This document shows positions 18,672 through 26,975 of a stretch of DNA of 64,000 nucleotides, in pieces. Source of the DNA: Sphingomonas paeninsulae (GTDB lineage: Bacteria > Pseudomonadota > Alphaproteobacteria > Sphingomonadales > Sphingomonadaceae); assembly GCF_003660165.1 (NCBI RefSeq), contig NZ_CP032827.1, forward strand, positions 62,001 through 126,000, given 5' to 3'. Below the pieces are notes generated by a model. That model ran no database searches, had not been told where the DNA came from, and saw nothing but the letters and a program-made list of their open reading frames with translations. Each line of letters begins with the position of its first letter. Position 1 is the first letter of the stretch. Both the position numbers and the translations under genes were made by a program.

Positions 18672-19754
18672 TCAACCCGCAGCGGTCACCTGTTCTGCCA
18701 CGTGGCCGCGCCAGAGCGCCGCAAGCAGATCGGTCTGCGTGATCATGCCGATTAGGCGACCGTCAGGGTCGGTCACAATCGCCTCATGAAAGATGCCGCC
18801 AGACAAAACAGGCAGGAGCTCATCGATCGGTGTTTCCGAAGAGGTCAGGCATGGTGACACTATCATCACCTGATCGACGGTTCGGTCTGCGCTGGCAAGA
18901 AGTTCGGCGTGACCTATCAATCCGACCACATGACCTGTCTCATCGATCACGGGCATCGCCCTCAGTTTGTGGGTCAGCAATCGGTCGCGCGCCTGCTCAA
19001 CACCCTCACCGCTGATCGCATGGATGACATCGCGCGACATAATGGTTTCACAGCGAATCTCGCCATGTAGACGACGGTGGGCCTGAGCTTCCACCTGGCG
19101 GAAAAGTGCGTCCAGATCGTCGCGACTTACGTCGAGCAACTCATCGTAGCGCGCCAGTACGGCGTCAATATCGGCAGACGTGTAACCCACACGATCCTGC
19201 GGCGGGCGATCGGTCGTGCCGTGGACGTTGCGGGAAAGCGACTGAACACGGTGGGGGTAATCGTGCCGGGTGGCGTTGTTGAATAGCCATCCGACCGCCA
19301 ACAAGATCAGGCAGTTCAGCGTGACGGGCACAAATGCGAAAGACCAGCCTGCCGCCGTTATTGCAGGACCACCCAGAACTGCTGTCAGCGCCGCCGCGCC
19401 GCCCGGTGGATGAAGGCAGCGGGCCAAGCTCATCACACCGATAGCGCCGGCTACCGCAAAGCCGGCTGCATAGACCGGATCATGGACCAGCATTGCGCAG
19501 CCTATCCCGACGAGCGCCGAAAGTGTGTTGCCGCCAACAATTGCCCACGGCTGTGCAAGTGGACTTGCCGGCACCGCAAACAAAAGAACGGCAGAGGCTC
19601 CCATTGGTGCAACAAGCGCGGGCAAGCCGACATAATTCCCAAGCCAAATATGGCAGATCAGGCTGGTAAGCATGATGCCACACATCGCACCGAAGCTCGG
19701 GCGCAACCATCCAAGCCTCCCGACAGGGGACCAGCGGTTCAATGCGGAGTTCAA
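18672..19754 (-). CDS. HPP family membrane protein with C-terminal CBS pair
   Basis: A 360-residue protein. Residues 15-165 form four or five membrane helices of the HPP family, with the eponymous CLHPPGGAAALTAVLGG. The C-terminal part (about 225-350) has two CBS domains (IMSRDVIHAISGEGVEQARDRLLTHKLRAMPVID and QVMIVSPCLTSSETPIDELLPVL), probably a ligand-sensing regulatory module. HPP proteins have been linked to nitrite transport in plants and cyanobacteria, but a bacterial role is not settled. It stands as a single gene. Confidence 0.88.
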   Translation of the reverse strand: MNSALNRWSPVGRLGWLRPSFGAMCGIMLTSLICHIWLGNYVGLPALVAPMGASAVLLFAVPASPLAQPWAIVGGNTLSALVGIGCAMLVHDPVYAAGFAVAGAIGVMSLARCLHPPGGAAALTAVLGGPAITAAGWSFAFVPVTLNCLILLAVGWLFNNATRHDYPHRVQSLSRNVHGTTDRPPQDRVGYTSADIDAVLARYDELLDVSRDDLDALFRQVEAQAHRRLHGEIRCETIMSRDVIHAISGEGVEQARDRLLTHKLRAMPVIDETGHVVGLIGHAELLASADRTVDQVMIVSPCLTSSETPIDELLPVLSGGIFHEAIVTDPDGRLIGMITQTDLLAALWRGHVAEQVTAAG

Positions 19755-20044
19755 AAGAGTGTGGATCGGAATATCCCGGGTGTTGTTAAGTTTTGGTTTT
19801 GATTGATCTATCTATCGGTGAACGCACTGCGTCGCACGTTCGAGCGGCTGACCCAATAGTGATTGTTCGGTCTTTCTCTTACGCGTTGAAACCTTTGCTG
19901 CCACCAATCTTGAGAGTGAACGGACCCCTAGAAGTGCCGAACAAACTATACGTCCTCGCTTTGGCACGCTGAGTCCGATATCTTGGAACCTCAATCGACG
20001 CATACCGTTACCTTACAGAGGCGTAACGAGTTGGAGGGAAAAGT

Positions 20045-20583
20045 TTGAGCATAAAAAGCCATTGGATCGTCCCATCGCTGATGGGCTTTACTCTTGTTGG
20101 ATGCACCCCGCTCCCAGCAATGAAACCGCAACAGCTACGGCGAATAATTCAAGTTCTGCCGTTCCTGTTTCTACGGTAAACAGGCTTCCTCAAGAGGAAC
20201 GTTCGTTAGCCGTAAATGTGCAAGGCACAGCGCCGGTCGGCGTCACGGTGCGCGTCAAGAATATCGAAGTTGGGACAGATGCCACAATCCTCGACGTCAG
20301 CGCCTCCTATGGCGGCACGGCAAGCAGCGATGTAACGCTGGCCGGATCACCGACTTATCTTCTTGATGAGCAAGGCAACCGGCTGATGTTGAAACCGCCT
20401 CAGGATGATCGAGACCTGCGCATCACCAAAGGGCAGACGATGGACGGAAAGCTCGTTTTTCTGGGCGCCGTTGCCGAGGGCACGAAGGCGGTGAAACTAG
20501 TGTTCAACGACAACAATGACGGCAACAGCATCATTGATCCGGGCCTGACCATAGCGCTCCCGCTGGATGACGCGGCCAAGTGA
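20045..20583 (+). CDS. Hypothetical lipoprotein (TTG start, single frameshift)
   Basis: Read from TTG 20045, which has GGAGGG six bases upstream, the frame encodes a lipoprotein signal ending LVGC. A C run (20106-20109) then breaks the frame; five bases rather than four joins it to APSNETATATA and a 140-residue soluble domain (LAVNVQGTAPVGVTVRVKNIEVG, ATILDVSASYGG, VKLVFND). The corrected protein is about 179 residues and would sit in the periplasm, anchored to a membrane. The domain looks all-beta but no family is recognised. The stop overlaps the OmpA-like gene (GTGA). Confidence 0.6.
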
Positions 20584-21242
20584 ACTTTTTGCGCGTTCAC
20601 CGCCGCGGCCCCCCGTTTTTACTGCTGCTGATCCTGCTTTCGGGGTGCGAGGGTCGCCCTGTTCCGCGTAGTTTGAAGAATCAGCCGAGCGTGTTCCGGC
20701 AAGACTCCGACGCGCCGGACAGTCGGTTTGTGGCTAGCGGTCCGGAGAGTAAATTCGGTGAAGCACTATCTGCCGGATCGACTTTTCGTCTTGCTGAAAT
20801 TCCGCCGGAAAAACTGCAATCCACTGAGGTGCTTTTGTCCGAGCTCAAGGCGACGCAGACACCGGACCAGTCAATTGCGATCGACCTGCCCACCGATGTA
20901 CTTTTCGACTTCGACAAGGCGGTCTTGCGGCCTGACGCCAACGAGCCGCTCTCCAGAGCGGCGCAGTTGATCGCCAGCTACCCCGAGGCCCCGTTGCTGG
21001 TTAATGGACACACCGATGGCAAGGGAAGCGATGCTTACAATGATCCGCTGTCGATGAAGCGCGCTACTGCTGTGGCTCAGTGGCTAAAGCAGAGTACCGG
21101 TCGAACACCTGCCGCAGCCGGACTGGGCAAGCGACACCCGGTTGCACCGAATGTTCAACCGAATGGCACAGATGATCCAGAAGGCCGCCAGCGGAACAGG
21201 CGCGTCGAGATCCTGATCCGGCCGCTGGTTCCAATCCGCTGA
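20580..21242 (+). CDS. OmpA-family lipoprotein
   Basis: A 220-residue protein with a lipoprotein signal (LLILLSGC) and a C-terminal OmpA peptidoglycan-binding domain: VLFDFDKAVLRPDA, VNGHTDGKGSDAYNDPLSMKRATAVAQWL, and RQRNRRVEI. It should anchor the outer membrane to peptidoglycan or stiffen the envelope. It starts with GTG overlapping the preceding lipoprotein stop, and a third lipoprotein gene follows 12 bases later, so the three form an operon of envelope lipoproteins. Confidence 0.88.
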   Translation: MNFLRVHRRGPPFLLLLILLSGCEGRPVPRSLKNQPSVFRQDSDAPDSRFVASGPESKFGEALSAGSTFRLAEIPPEKLQSTEVLLSELKATQTPDQSIAIDLPTDVLFDFDKAVLRPDANEPLSRAAQLIASYPEAPLLVNGHTDGKGSDAYNDPLSMKRATAVAQWLKQSTGRTPAAAGLGKRHPVAPNVQPNGTDDPEGRQRNRRVEILIRPLVPIR

Positions 21243-21254
21243 CAGGAGTTTAGC

Positions 21255-21917
21255 ATGCCAAATACTTATATGCGGCCGTCGTTTATTGTCGCAGCATTCC
21301 TTGCCGTCGCCGGATGTTCAGCGTCACCCGAAACCGGCCAAACTGATGTTCAGACAGTACCGAGCCAGATTGAGCTTCGAAAGGCGCTGCAAACCTATTT
21401 CGACGCTCACCCCGAATGTACTCCGTTTTTCGACATACCTGCCGAGGCGCGGATGGAACAGGGCTCTTACCGGATCAGACAGCTCGACGCTTTCGTTGCA
21501 GCGGGCGTTCTTCAACGCACCGGCGAAATCATGAAACCCCATCAGGTGACCGGCGTTCCCGAGCAATATGCCCGCTACATATCGACGCCGTTGGGTGAGC
21601 ATTCACTGCGCCCTTCAGAAACCAATTCGGCCAGAACGCAGATTTGCTACGGCAAACGCAAGGTAATTTCCGTCACCAGCGGAGGCTTGGATGAAAATTT
21701 CCCGGACCGATTGAGCGTTAAATACGATTACCAGCTAATCGACGTACCGGCGTGGACGAGCAGCCGCGCAATCATCGAGTTCTATCCCGGTCTTGGCAAA
21801 AGGCTGACGGGTGCCACTGAAAGCGACGGCGAAGACCTGATGCGTGTCAATGGAAGCTGGACGCTGCCAAAGCAGACCGCGTTTGGTTCATTCGATTTCA
21901 CGCAGGAAGGCCATTGA
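21255..21917 (+). CDS. Hypothetical lipoprotein
   Basis: A 220-residue product with an N-terminal lipobox (AAFLAVAGC) and a soluble domain with paired cysteines (HPECTPFF; RTQICYGKR). No domain is recognised. It follows two envelope lipoprotein genes with AGGAG-type spacing, so it is probably an envelope component made together with them. Confidence 0.7.
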   Translation: MPNTYMRPSFIVAAFLAVAGCSASPETGQTDVQTVPSQIELRKALQTYFDAHPECTPFFDIPAEARMEQGSYRIRQLDAFVAAGVLQRTGEIMKPHQVTGVPEQYARYISTPLGEHSLRPSETNSARTQICYGKRKVISVTSGGLDENFPDRLSVKYDYQLIDVPAWTSSRAIIEFYPGLGKRLTGATESDGEDLMRVNGSWTLPKQTAFGSFDFTQEGH

Positions 21918-22023
21918 TTGACAATGTTGTCGGTTAGCCGCGCTCATTGGCGAATGAATGAACGCGTCCATATATTTAATATGTGCACCTTTTGGCAGAT
22001 CAACTCATCCACGCCCCGCTGAT

Positions 22024-22251
22024 TTATCGTTTTACGCGGTCACGGACGATGATCATGCTGGCCGGCACACAGGCGCATTGTTCACTATGCGTCATAAGTT
22101 TGCCCGTTGCGATGATCTCGAATGTCTGTGCATCGATATAGCGTACCGGTTCACCATCAAGCAGCGTCATCCTTGAGGTTCCGTGCTGTGCACGCATTCC
22201 GTCATCGTCATGCGTCGTAAAAACATGACGATGCTCGACAACGATGAACAT
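22024..22251 (-). CDS. Small hypothetical protein
   Basis: A 75-residue frame starting at ATG 22251, preceded by GAGGA about eight bases upstream. A longer TTG start at 22287 is possible. The product (MFIVVEHRHVFTTHDDDGM, YIDAQTFEIIATGKLM) looks like a small beta-rich domain without a signal. It lies downstream of rnk on the same strand and may be co-transcribed. Function unknown. Confidence 0.4.
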   Translation of the reverse strand: MFIVVEHRHVFTTHDDDGMRAQHGTSRMTLLDGEPVRYIDAQTFEIIATGKLMTHSEQCACVPASMIIVRDRVKR

Positions 22252-22303
22252 CGTGCCGTCCTCGCCGCTACAGCGATGGCGAGCCAACTCTTCGATGATG
22301 ACC

Positions 22304-22720
22304 TCAAGCCTCGATGGGCGACATGACTGTCACGATGCGCAACATTCTGTCTTGACCATCGCGGTCAGGCCAGCGGATCGAATTACCCGCCGTCATTCCG
22401 ATGAGGCCTGCGCCGATCGGTGTCAGGATCGATATGCGTCCAGCCCCAATGTCGGCGTCCTGCGGATACACAAGTTGCACGACGCGGCGCGTGCCTGTCC
22501 CTTCGTCGATGAAATCGACCAACGAATTCATCACAACAGTTTCGTCTGGCAGATTTTCCGGCCCGCAAAGCTTTGCACGACCAAGTTCGTCCAAAAGCAT
22601 TGCCGAGGATTGAGGGTGGCGGGTTTCCGAACGAAGCGCCAGATCCCACAGTGCGTCGCACTCAGCGGCTGAAAGGTGAATGTCCGGACGCAGATCGGCT
22701 AAAGATGTGTGTTGTTCCAT
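22304..22720 (-). CDS. rnk: Rnk-like nucleoside diphosphate kinase regulator (GreA/GreB C-terminal family)
   Basis: A 138-residue protein from ATG 22720. The C-terminal FKBP-like domain of transcript cleavage factors is seen (VVMNSLVDFIDEGTGTRRVVQLVYPQDADIGAGRISILTPIGAGLIGM, with WPDRDG). The N-terminal helical part (LSAAECDALWDLALR) is too short for a GreA coiled coil, so the Rnk subfamily is favoured. Rnk proteins bind RNA polymerase. The frame extends 17 codons further upstream, but ATG 22720 fits the family better. Confidence 0.75.
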   Translation of the reverse strand: MEQHTSLADLRPDIHLSAAECDALWDLALRSETRHPQSSAMLLDELGRAKLCGPENLPDETVVMNSLVDFIDEGTGTRRVVQLVYPQDADIGAGRISILTPIGAGLIGMTAGNSIRWPDRDGQDRMLRIVTVMSPIEA

Positions 22721-23015
22721 TGCGGAAACTTTCCATTTATTCGAGGTCGGAAGCGCGCAGCGGCGCAGCATTCCAGTTTTTCAGATCGAATAATCCCGAA
22801 CCAGGCGGCAGTATGCCAGCCGAAGCTCGGGCTAACGGCGTGAGGCGAGTTGTCCGGCGTGGTCTCGAAAACGCCTGTGTGTTGCTAGAGCCGACATGCA
22901 CCATAGGTGATGGCCCCCATGAACTAAGTCAAGCCGCCCTTGTGGCCGGATTGCCCCGGCCAGATATCAAATCAATATTTTTACCGTTAATTCAGAGTGA
23001 CATCGGTGATTACCG

Positions 23016-23540
23016 TTAGTGATTTGTGGGCAACACCTGTGCGATTGCGGCTGCAGCGCAGAGATCATCATTCGCTGAGCCGCCCGACCCGGCTACGCCG
23101 ATCCCGCCAATCGTCTCACCTTCGACCACAAGCGGCAATCCGCCGCCAAGTAAAAGCAATTCGGGGACCGTGGTCAGGTTGCCTGCGGTGGGATCAGTCG
23201 CAGCGCGCTTGGCCAGTAATGTTGTTGCGGTCTTCGTCGACAATGCCGTGAAGGCCTTTCGCTGTGCCGCGATCGTATTGTGCGGCCCAATATCATCCCC
23301 CCTTTGCAGTGCGACGAGATTACCGCCACGATCAACCACAGCGACGACCGAGGCCTTGCCAAGCGCCATGCACTTTTCAATTACCGCCGTGGCCAGCTCA
23401 TTTGCCAATGCAAGCGAGACGGTCTTGCGATCCAGAGGTGGCGCTGCTGGAACCGCAGCAGCCGCGACCGACGAAAAAAGGGCCAGGACAAGCATGATAC
23501 GGGTCAGGCTCCTCAGTGGTAAAATTAGCGCCGTGCTCAC
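23016..23540 (-). CDS. Secreted GlcG/HbpS (DUF336) family heme-binding protein
   Basis: Read from GTG 23540, which overlaps the MAPEG stop, giving 174 residues. A signal peptide (about residues 1-30, ending SSVAAAA) is followed by the DUF336 fold: SVVAVVDRGGNLVALQRGDDIGPHNTIAAQRKAFTALS, then ELLLLGGGLPLVVEGETIGGIGVAGSGGSANDDLCAAAAI. Family members such as HbpS bind haem or related ligands. Here it would act in the periplasm, like the HIU hydrolase of the same operon. Confidence 0.82.
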   Translation of the reverse strand: MSTALILPLRSLTRIMLVLALFSSVAAAAVPAAPPLDRKTVSLALANELATAVIEKCMALGKASVVAVVDRGGNLVALQRGDDIGPHNTIAAQRKAFTALSTKTATTLLAKRAATDPTAGNLTTVPELLLLGGGLPLVVEGETIGGIGVAGSGGSANDDLCAAAAIAQVLPTNH

Positions 23541-23944
23541 GCCAAGCCGAGCGCGATCAGCGCGCCCCAACCAACGAGAAATGCCAGCACGACCCAGGTC
23601 ACGATCGCGCCACTGGCACGGGGCACGTTTGAACGACGCAGATCCATCCCGATCGGATTTGCGATCCGCGCGAGGATAAAAAGCGCAGCAGTCACGGCCA
23701 GCGTGATTCCTGCCCCTCTCGCAACCTCGATCAACGCCATCAGAATCAGCACGAAAGGCGCATATTCGACAAGATTGGCATGGGCGCGCATCCGGCCCGC
23801 CAGCTTATCATTGCCATCATCACCGATCAGTATCTCTTCGCGCAGTCGCATGCGGAAGATGCGCAGGCCTAGCCACAGGCTGATCGTGCCGAGCGCAGCC
23901 GCCGTGATCAGCGTAATGGGCAATGTCATAGCGATCATGCTCAA
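23537..23944 (-). CDS. MAPEG family membrane protein
   Basis: A 135-residue protein with four membrane helices and the MAPEG signature (RMRAHANLVEYAPFVLILMALIEVARG, residues about 50-75). Family members include glutathione transferases of the membrane, but bacterial ones are largely uncharacterised. The start overlaps the HIU hydrolase stop and the end overlaps the HbpS-like start, so it is translated with both. Confidence 0.85.
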   Translation of the reverse strand: MSMIAMTLPITLITAAALGTISLWLGLRIFRMRLREEILIGDDGNDKLAGRMRAHANLVEYAPFVLILMALIEVARGAGITLAVTAALFILARIANPIGMDLRRSNVPRASGAIVTWVVLAFLVGWGALIALGLA

Positions 23945-24339
23945 TTCCCGCGATACGTCGAATAACCGTAGGGACTTACAACAACCGGAACGTGATAATG
24001 ACCTGCTGCATCGGTCACTCGAAACGTCAGCGTAATCTCAGGGAAGAACGGCATGGACGCAGGATCGGGATAGCGCGACATGTCGAACTGCAGGCGATAG
24101 ATCCCAGAATTGAACATTGATGCATCGCCGAAGCTGCGGATGCGGCCGTCTGCATCGGTCGTAGCCTTGCCAACTTCCTTCCACCGGCCGTCGGCAGTCC
24201 GCTTTGCCAATGTCACGGGTACAGCCTTGCCGCCGACGCCACGCGCGAGATCGAGAACGTGAGTGGAAATATCCGCTGCGCCAGCAGGCGTTGCGAACGC
24301 TGCGATCAGAGTAGCTGCGGTTAAAATGCTGACTTTCAT
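23941..24339 (-). CDS. Periplasmic 5-hydroxyisourate hydrolase (transthyretin-like)
   Basis: A 132-residue transthyretin-like protein with a signal peptide (cleavage near Ala21). ISTHVLDLARG begins the domain with its catalytic His, and YHVPVVVSPYGYSTYRGN ends it. The usual terminal YRGS is YRGN here. HIU hydrolase turns 5-hydroxyisourate, the urate oxidase product, into OHCU in purine breakdown. A periplasmic form with a neighbouring amidohydrolase suggests ureide handling outside the cytoplasm; no uricase or allantoinase gene lies nearby. Confidence 0.85.
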   Translation of the reverse strand: MKVSILTAATLIAAFATPAGAADISTHVLDLARGVGGKAVPVTLAKRTADGRWKEVGKATTDADGRIRSFGDASMFNSGIYRLQFDMSRYPDPASMPFFPEITLTFRVTDAAGHYHVPVVVSPYGYSTYRGN

Positions 24340-24378
24340 AGATATATTCCTTCGTTAAAGCTAAATTTTACGCCTGGA

Positions 24379-25590
24379 CTAGAGATTTGCGAGCCTTGAC
24401 CGATCAATCGGAACGGTGGCTCCACGCTGGATTAGGCGGCGCGCACATGATGGTGCGGCGACGGCCGCGGCCGGAGTTTCTGCATCGACAACCACGAAAG
24501 TCGCATCGTCGCCCGCCGCTAATCCATATCGCTCAAGCCCGAGCACATTTGCCGCTACTGACGTGGCCATATCGAGCGCGACTGCCAGATCGGCGTCGCT
24601 TAAAAACCCCGAACGGTAACCGATCAGCATCGCGCGACCAAGCATGTCGGCATCCCCGTATGGCCACCACGCATCCCGAATATTGTCGTTGCCCGAAAAC
24701 ACGCGCACGCCAGCAGCACGTAGCATCAGAATTGGCGGGAAGGGCCGATCTCCCGGCGCGTTGGTCATGATAGAAACGCCCGCCTCTGCCAGAATGTCGG
24801 CAGTGCGCGCTGCTTCGTCGCTGCCAACTTCGCCGAGTGCGTAAGCATGGCTCACCGCCACTTTGCCGTACATGCCTTCAGCCGAAGTGCGCGAGGCGAT
24901 CCGGCGCAGCTGTTCTATGCCCTGGAGGCCCGGTTCATGCAGATGGATGTCGATCTGCGCGCCGTGCCGCCCGGCAACGCCAAAGACGATGTTTAGATGC
25001 GCATCTGCATCGCCATCGAACGTTGTTGGGTCGAGGCCACCAACCACACTGGCTCCCTCGCGCATAGCGGCATCAAGCAGGTCTGCGGTACCCGGCGACG
25101 AAAGAATGCCTGCCTGCGGAAACGCAACCAGTTCGACGCTGACCCGGTCATGCCACCGCTCACATGCCTCCATCACTGCATGAAGAGTGCTCAGGCCCAG
25201 CGTTGCATCGATGTCGACATGGCTGCGCATTGCAACCGTACCGAAGCCGTGCGCGCGGGCGAGCAGCGCCTCTGCACGTTCGATTATGGGCAGCGCATCG
25301 GCGAGCAAGTCTTTTTCAATCGCAAGGCGCGCGCCGAGACTGTCGGCAGTCACATGTGAGTGCCAGCGATCACCGACGAAACTCTTGTCAAGGTGCACAT
25401 GGCCATCAACGAATGCCGGCAATACCAGCAAGCCGTGAAGATCTACGACCTCAATCTTGTCGTCCCGTCCTACCATTGCAATGTCGCAGAACCGACCATC
25501 GCGCACTGCCAGATCGCGGCGGACACCGTCCGGCGACACAGCATTAATAAACAGTCGGGTATTGGCAGGTTCGGGCAAGATCATTTCCAA
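24379..25590 (-). CDS. CodA-like amidohydrolase
   Basis: A 403-residue metal-dependent hydrolase of the amidohydrolase superfamily, closest in layout to cytosine deaminase. Metal-binding motifs are GHVHLDKSF, SHVDIDATLG, IDIHLHEPG, SHAYALG and GNDNIRDAWWP. The last matches the CodA catalytic Asp region. Likely reactions are deamination or ring opening of a pyrimidine or purine-derived heterocycle. No signal peptide is seen, so it is cytoplasmic. It is the first gene of the operon with HIU hydrolase, and the LysR gene 25673 is divergent from it. Confidence 0.8.
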   Translation of the reverse strand: MEMILPEPANTRLFINAVSPDGVRRDLAVRDGRFCDIAMVGRDDKIEVVDLHGLLVLPAFVDGHVHLDKSFVGDRWHSHVTADSLGARLAIEKDLLADALPIIERAEALLARAHGFGTVAMRSHVDIDATLGLSTLHAVMEACERWHDRVSVELVAFPQAGILSSPGTADLLDAAMREGASVVGGLDPTTFDGDADAHLNIVFGVAGRHGAQIDIHLHEPGLQGIEQLRRIASRTSAEGMYGKVAVSHAYALGEVGSDEAARTADILAEAGVSIMTNAPGDRPFPPILMLRAAGVRVFSGNDNIRDAWWPYGDADMLGRAMLIGYRSGFLSDADLAVALDMATSVAANVLGLERYGLAAGDDATFVVVDAETPAAAVAAPSCARRLIQRGATVPIDRSRLANL

Positions 25591-25672
25591 ATGGCGCGTA
25601 CGTCACATGGCAATTTCGACCATTATTTACGAATGATATGTTTAAATGCACATCATTCGGTATTGGAATGAA

Positions 25673-26518
25673 ATGCTCCTTGATCCCAGACTGCTCCGCA
25701 CTTTCGTTGCAATCGTTGAAACCGGCAGTTTTACGCTGGCGGCCAAGCGCCTTAATTCGACGCAATCGACCGTCAGCCAGCATCTTGGTAAACTGGAGAC
25801 GGCAGTCGGTCATCGATTGATTGAGCGGGCGGATAGACCAGTCGGACCCACGCCGGCGGGCGGGCGGCTGCTCGGTTATGCGCGGCGATTGTTGGCATTG
25901 CAGGATGAGGCGAAGGCGATACTCGCCGATCCTGCTGGCACAACAACAATCCGCATCGGTGTGCCTGACGACATCGTCAACTCGGCGATGAGCCGACAGT
26001 TTGCACAATTTGCCGAGCGCCACCGCGAAATCCGGCTCGATGTGACAACAGGCCTTAGCCGTGATCTCACCAGGCGGTTTCGTGCCGGAGAGTTCGATAT
26101 CGCGATCGTCAAGGAAGCAGTGCCTAGCGGCGATGCGCGTGCCAGCTTTGCTGAACCGCTCGCCTGGTTCGAAGCCACCGATCGGGCGCAGCCCTGGCCC
26201 GATCCTATTCCTCTCGTCACATTTCCGCCAGGTGGTTTGTATCGTGACCTGATGATCGAGCGGATCGAGCGTGCGCAGATGCGCTGGTATATCGCATTTA
26301 CCGGCAACAGTCTGGGTAGCGTTCTTTCGGCGGTCGAGGCCGGCCTTGGATTATCCGTTATACCAAACAGCACGACGGCATCCCATGCCGTACAGATTAG
26401 CACAATATTTCCGGCGGAACCGCCACTCGTGCTGTCAATATATGCGTGGGAACCCGGCGGTACGACTGGCGAACTCGTCAATGCGATGACGAACACCCTG
26501 TTCGGTCGATCAAAATGA
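25673..26518 (+). CDS. LysR family transcriptional regulator
   Basis: A 281-residue LysR-type regulator from ATG 25673. The N-terminal helix-turn-helix (LLRTFVAIVETGSFTLAAKRLNSTQSTVSQHLGKLE) is followed by a periplasmic-binding-protein-like effector domain starting about residue 95 (TTTIRIGVPDDIV). It is divergently transcribed from the CodA-like amidohydrolase, with about 80 bases between the starts. The usual arrangement suggests it controls that operon, with a purine- or pyrimidine-derived inducer as the natural guess. Confidence 0.88.
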   Translation: MLLDPRLLRTFVAIVETGSFTLAAKRLNSTQSTVSQHLGKLETAVGHRLIERADRPVGPTPAGGRLLGYARRLLALQDEAKAILADPAGTTTIRIGVPDDIVNSAMSRQFAQFAERHREIRLDVTTGLSRDLTRRFRAGEFDIAIVKEAVPSGDARASFAEPLAWFEATDRAQPWPDPIPLVTFPPGGLYRDLMIERIERAQMRWYIAFTGNSLGSVLSAVEAGLGLSVIPNSTTASHAVQISTIFPAEPPLVLSIYAWEPGGTTGELVNAMTNTLFGRSK

Positions 26519-26975
26519 TTTCTCGCGCATGAGGCAGAGGCATGGATATGAGCCTTGGCAGGACCGGTGAACGGCATGCCTTACTTTCGGGCTTGAGTCT
26601 CTTGTGTAAAACCTGGCCCAAGTTGACATAATGAAAAGGAAGGCTTCATGACGCAGCCGTCAGCAGCCGTGACCTTTGTTATTTTGAGGATACTTGGGTG
26701 GAGCAGGTCGGCTTATGCTGCCTCACGGATATTTCTCCTCTTGTGAGGATAGGCCGGGCTCACCCGAGTACCCTCGCATTGCCTGTGTAGGACGAACTAA
26801 CCTCGACTACCAAGCGGACATAGAGTCTTACCAAATATCAGAAACAAGCTGCCTATTGCTGCCAGCAGCTTTCTTGAGCCAAGGCTGGATCAGGCGTTGC
26901 CGTGCACCCCGTCAAGGCAGGGTTGATCCGTTTTGTCGATCTCATGGCCGCGAACGATCGCCATGCGAAGTTTTC
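26519..26975. other. Intergenic region without a supported gene
   Basis: About 460 bases between the LysR gene and the end of the efflux operon, which converge on it. Frames reading rightward have no family features. It holds no recognisable RNA gene, and no mobile-element end was identified. Confidence 0.4.

Noticed and set aside
19812-20003. Small minus-strand frame ending LLGQPLERATQC, similar to the Crp/Fnr C-terminus (LLGQPLER)
   Set aside because: Only about eight residues match. This is too little to claim a Crp/Fnr remnant.
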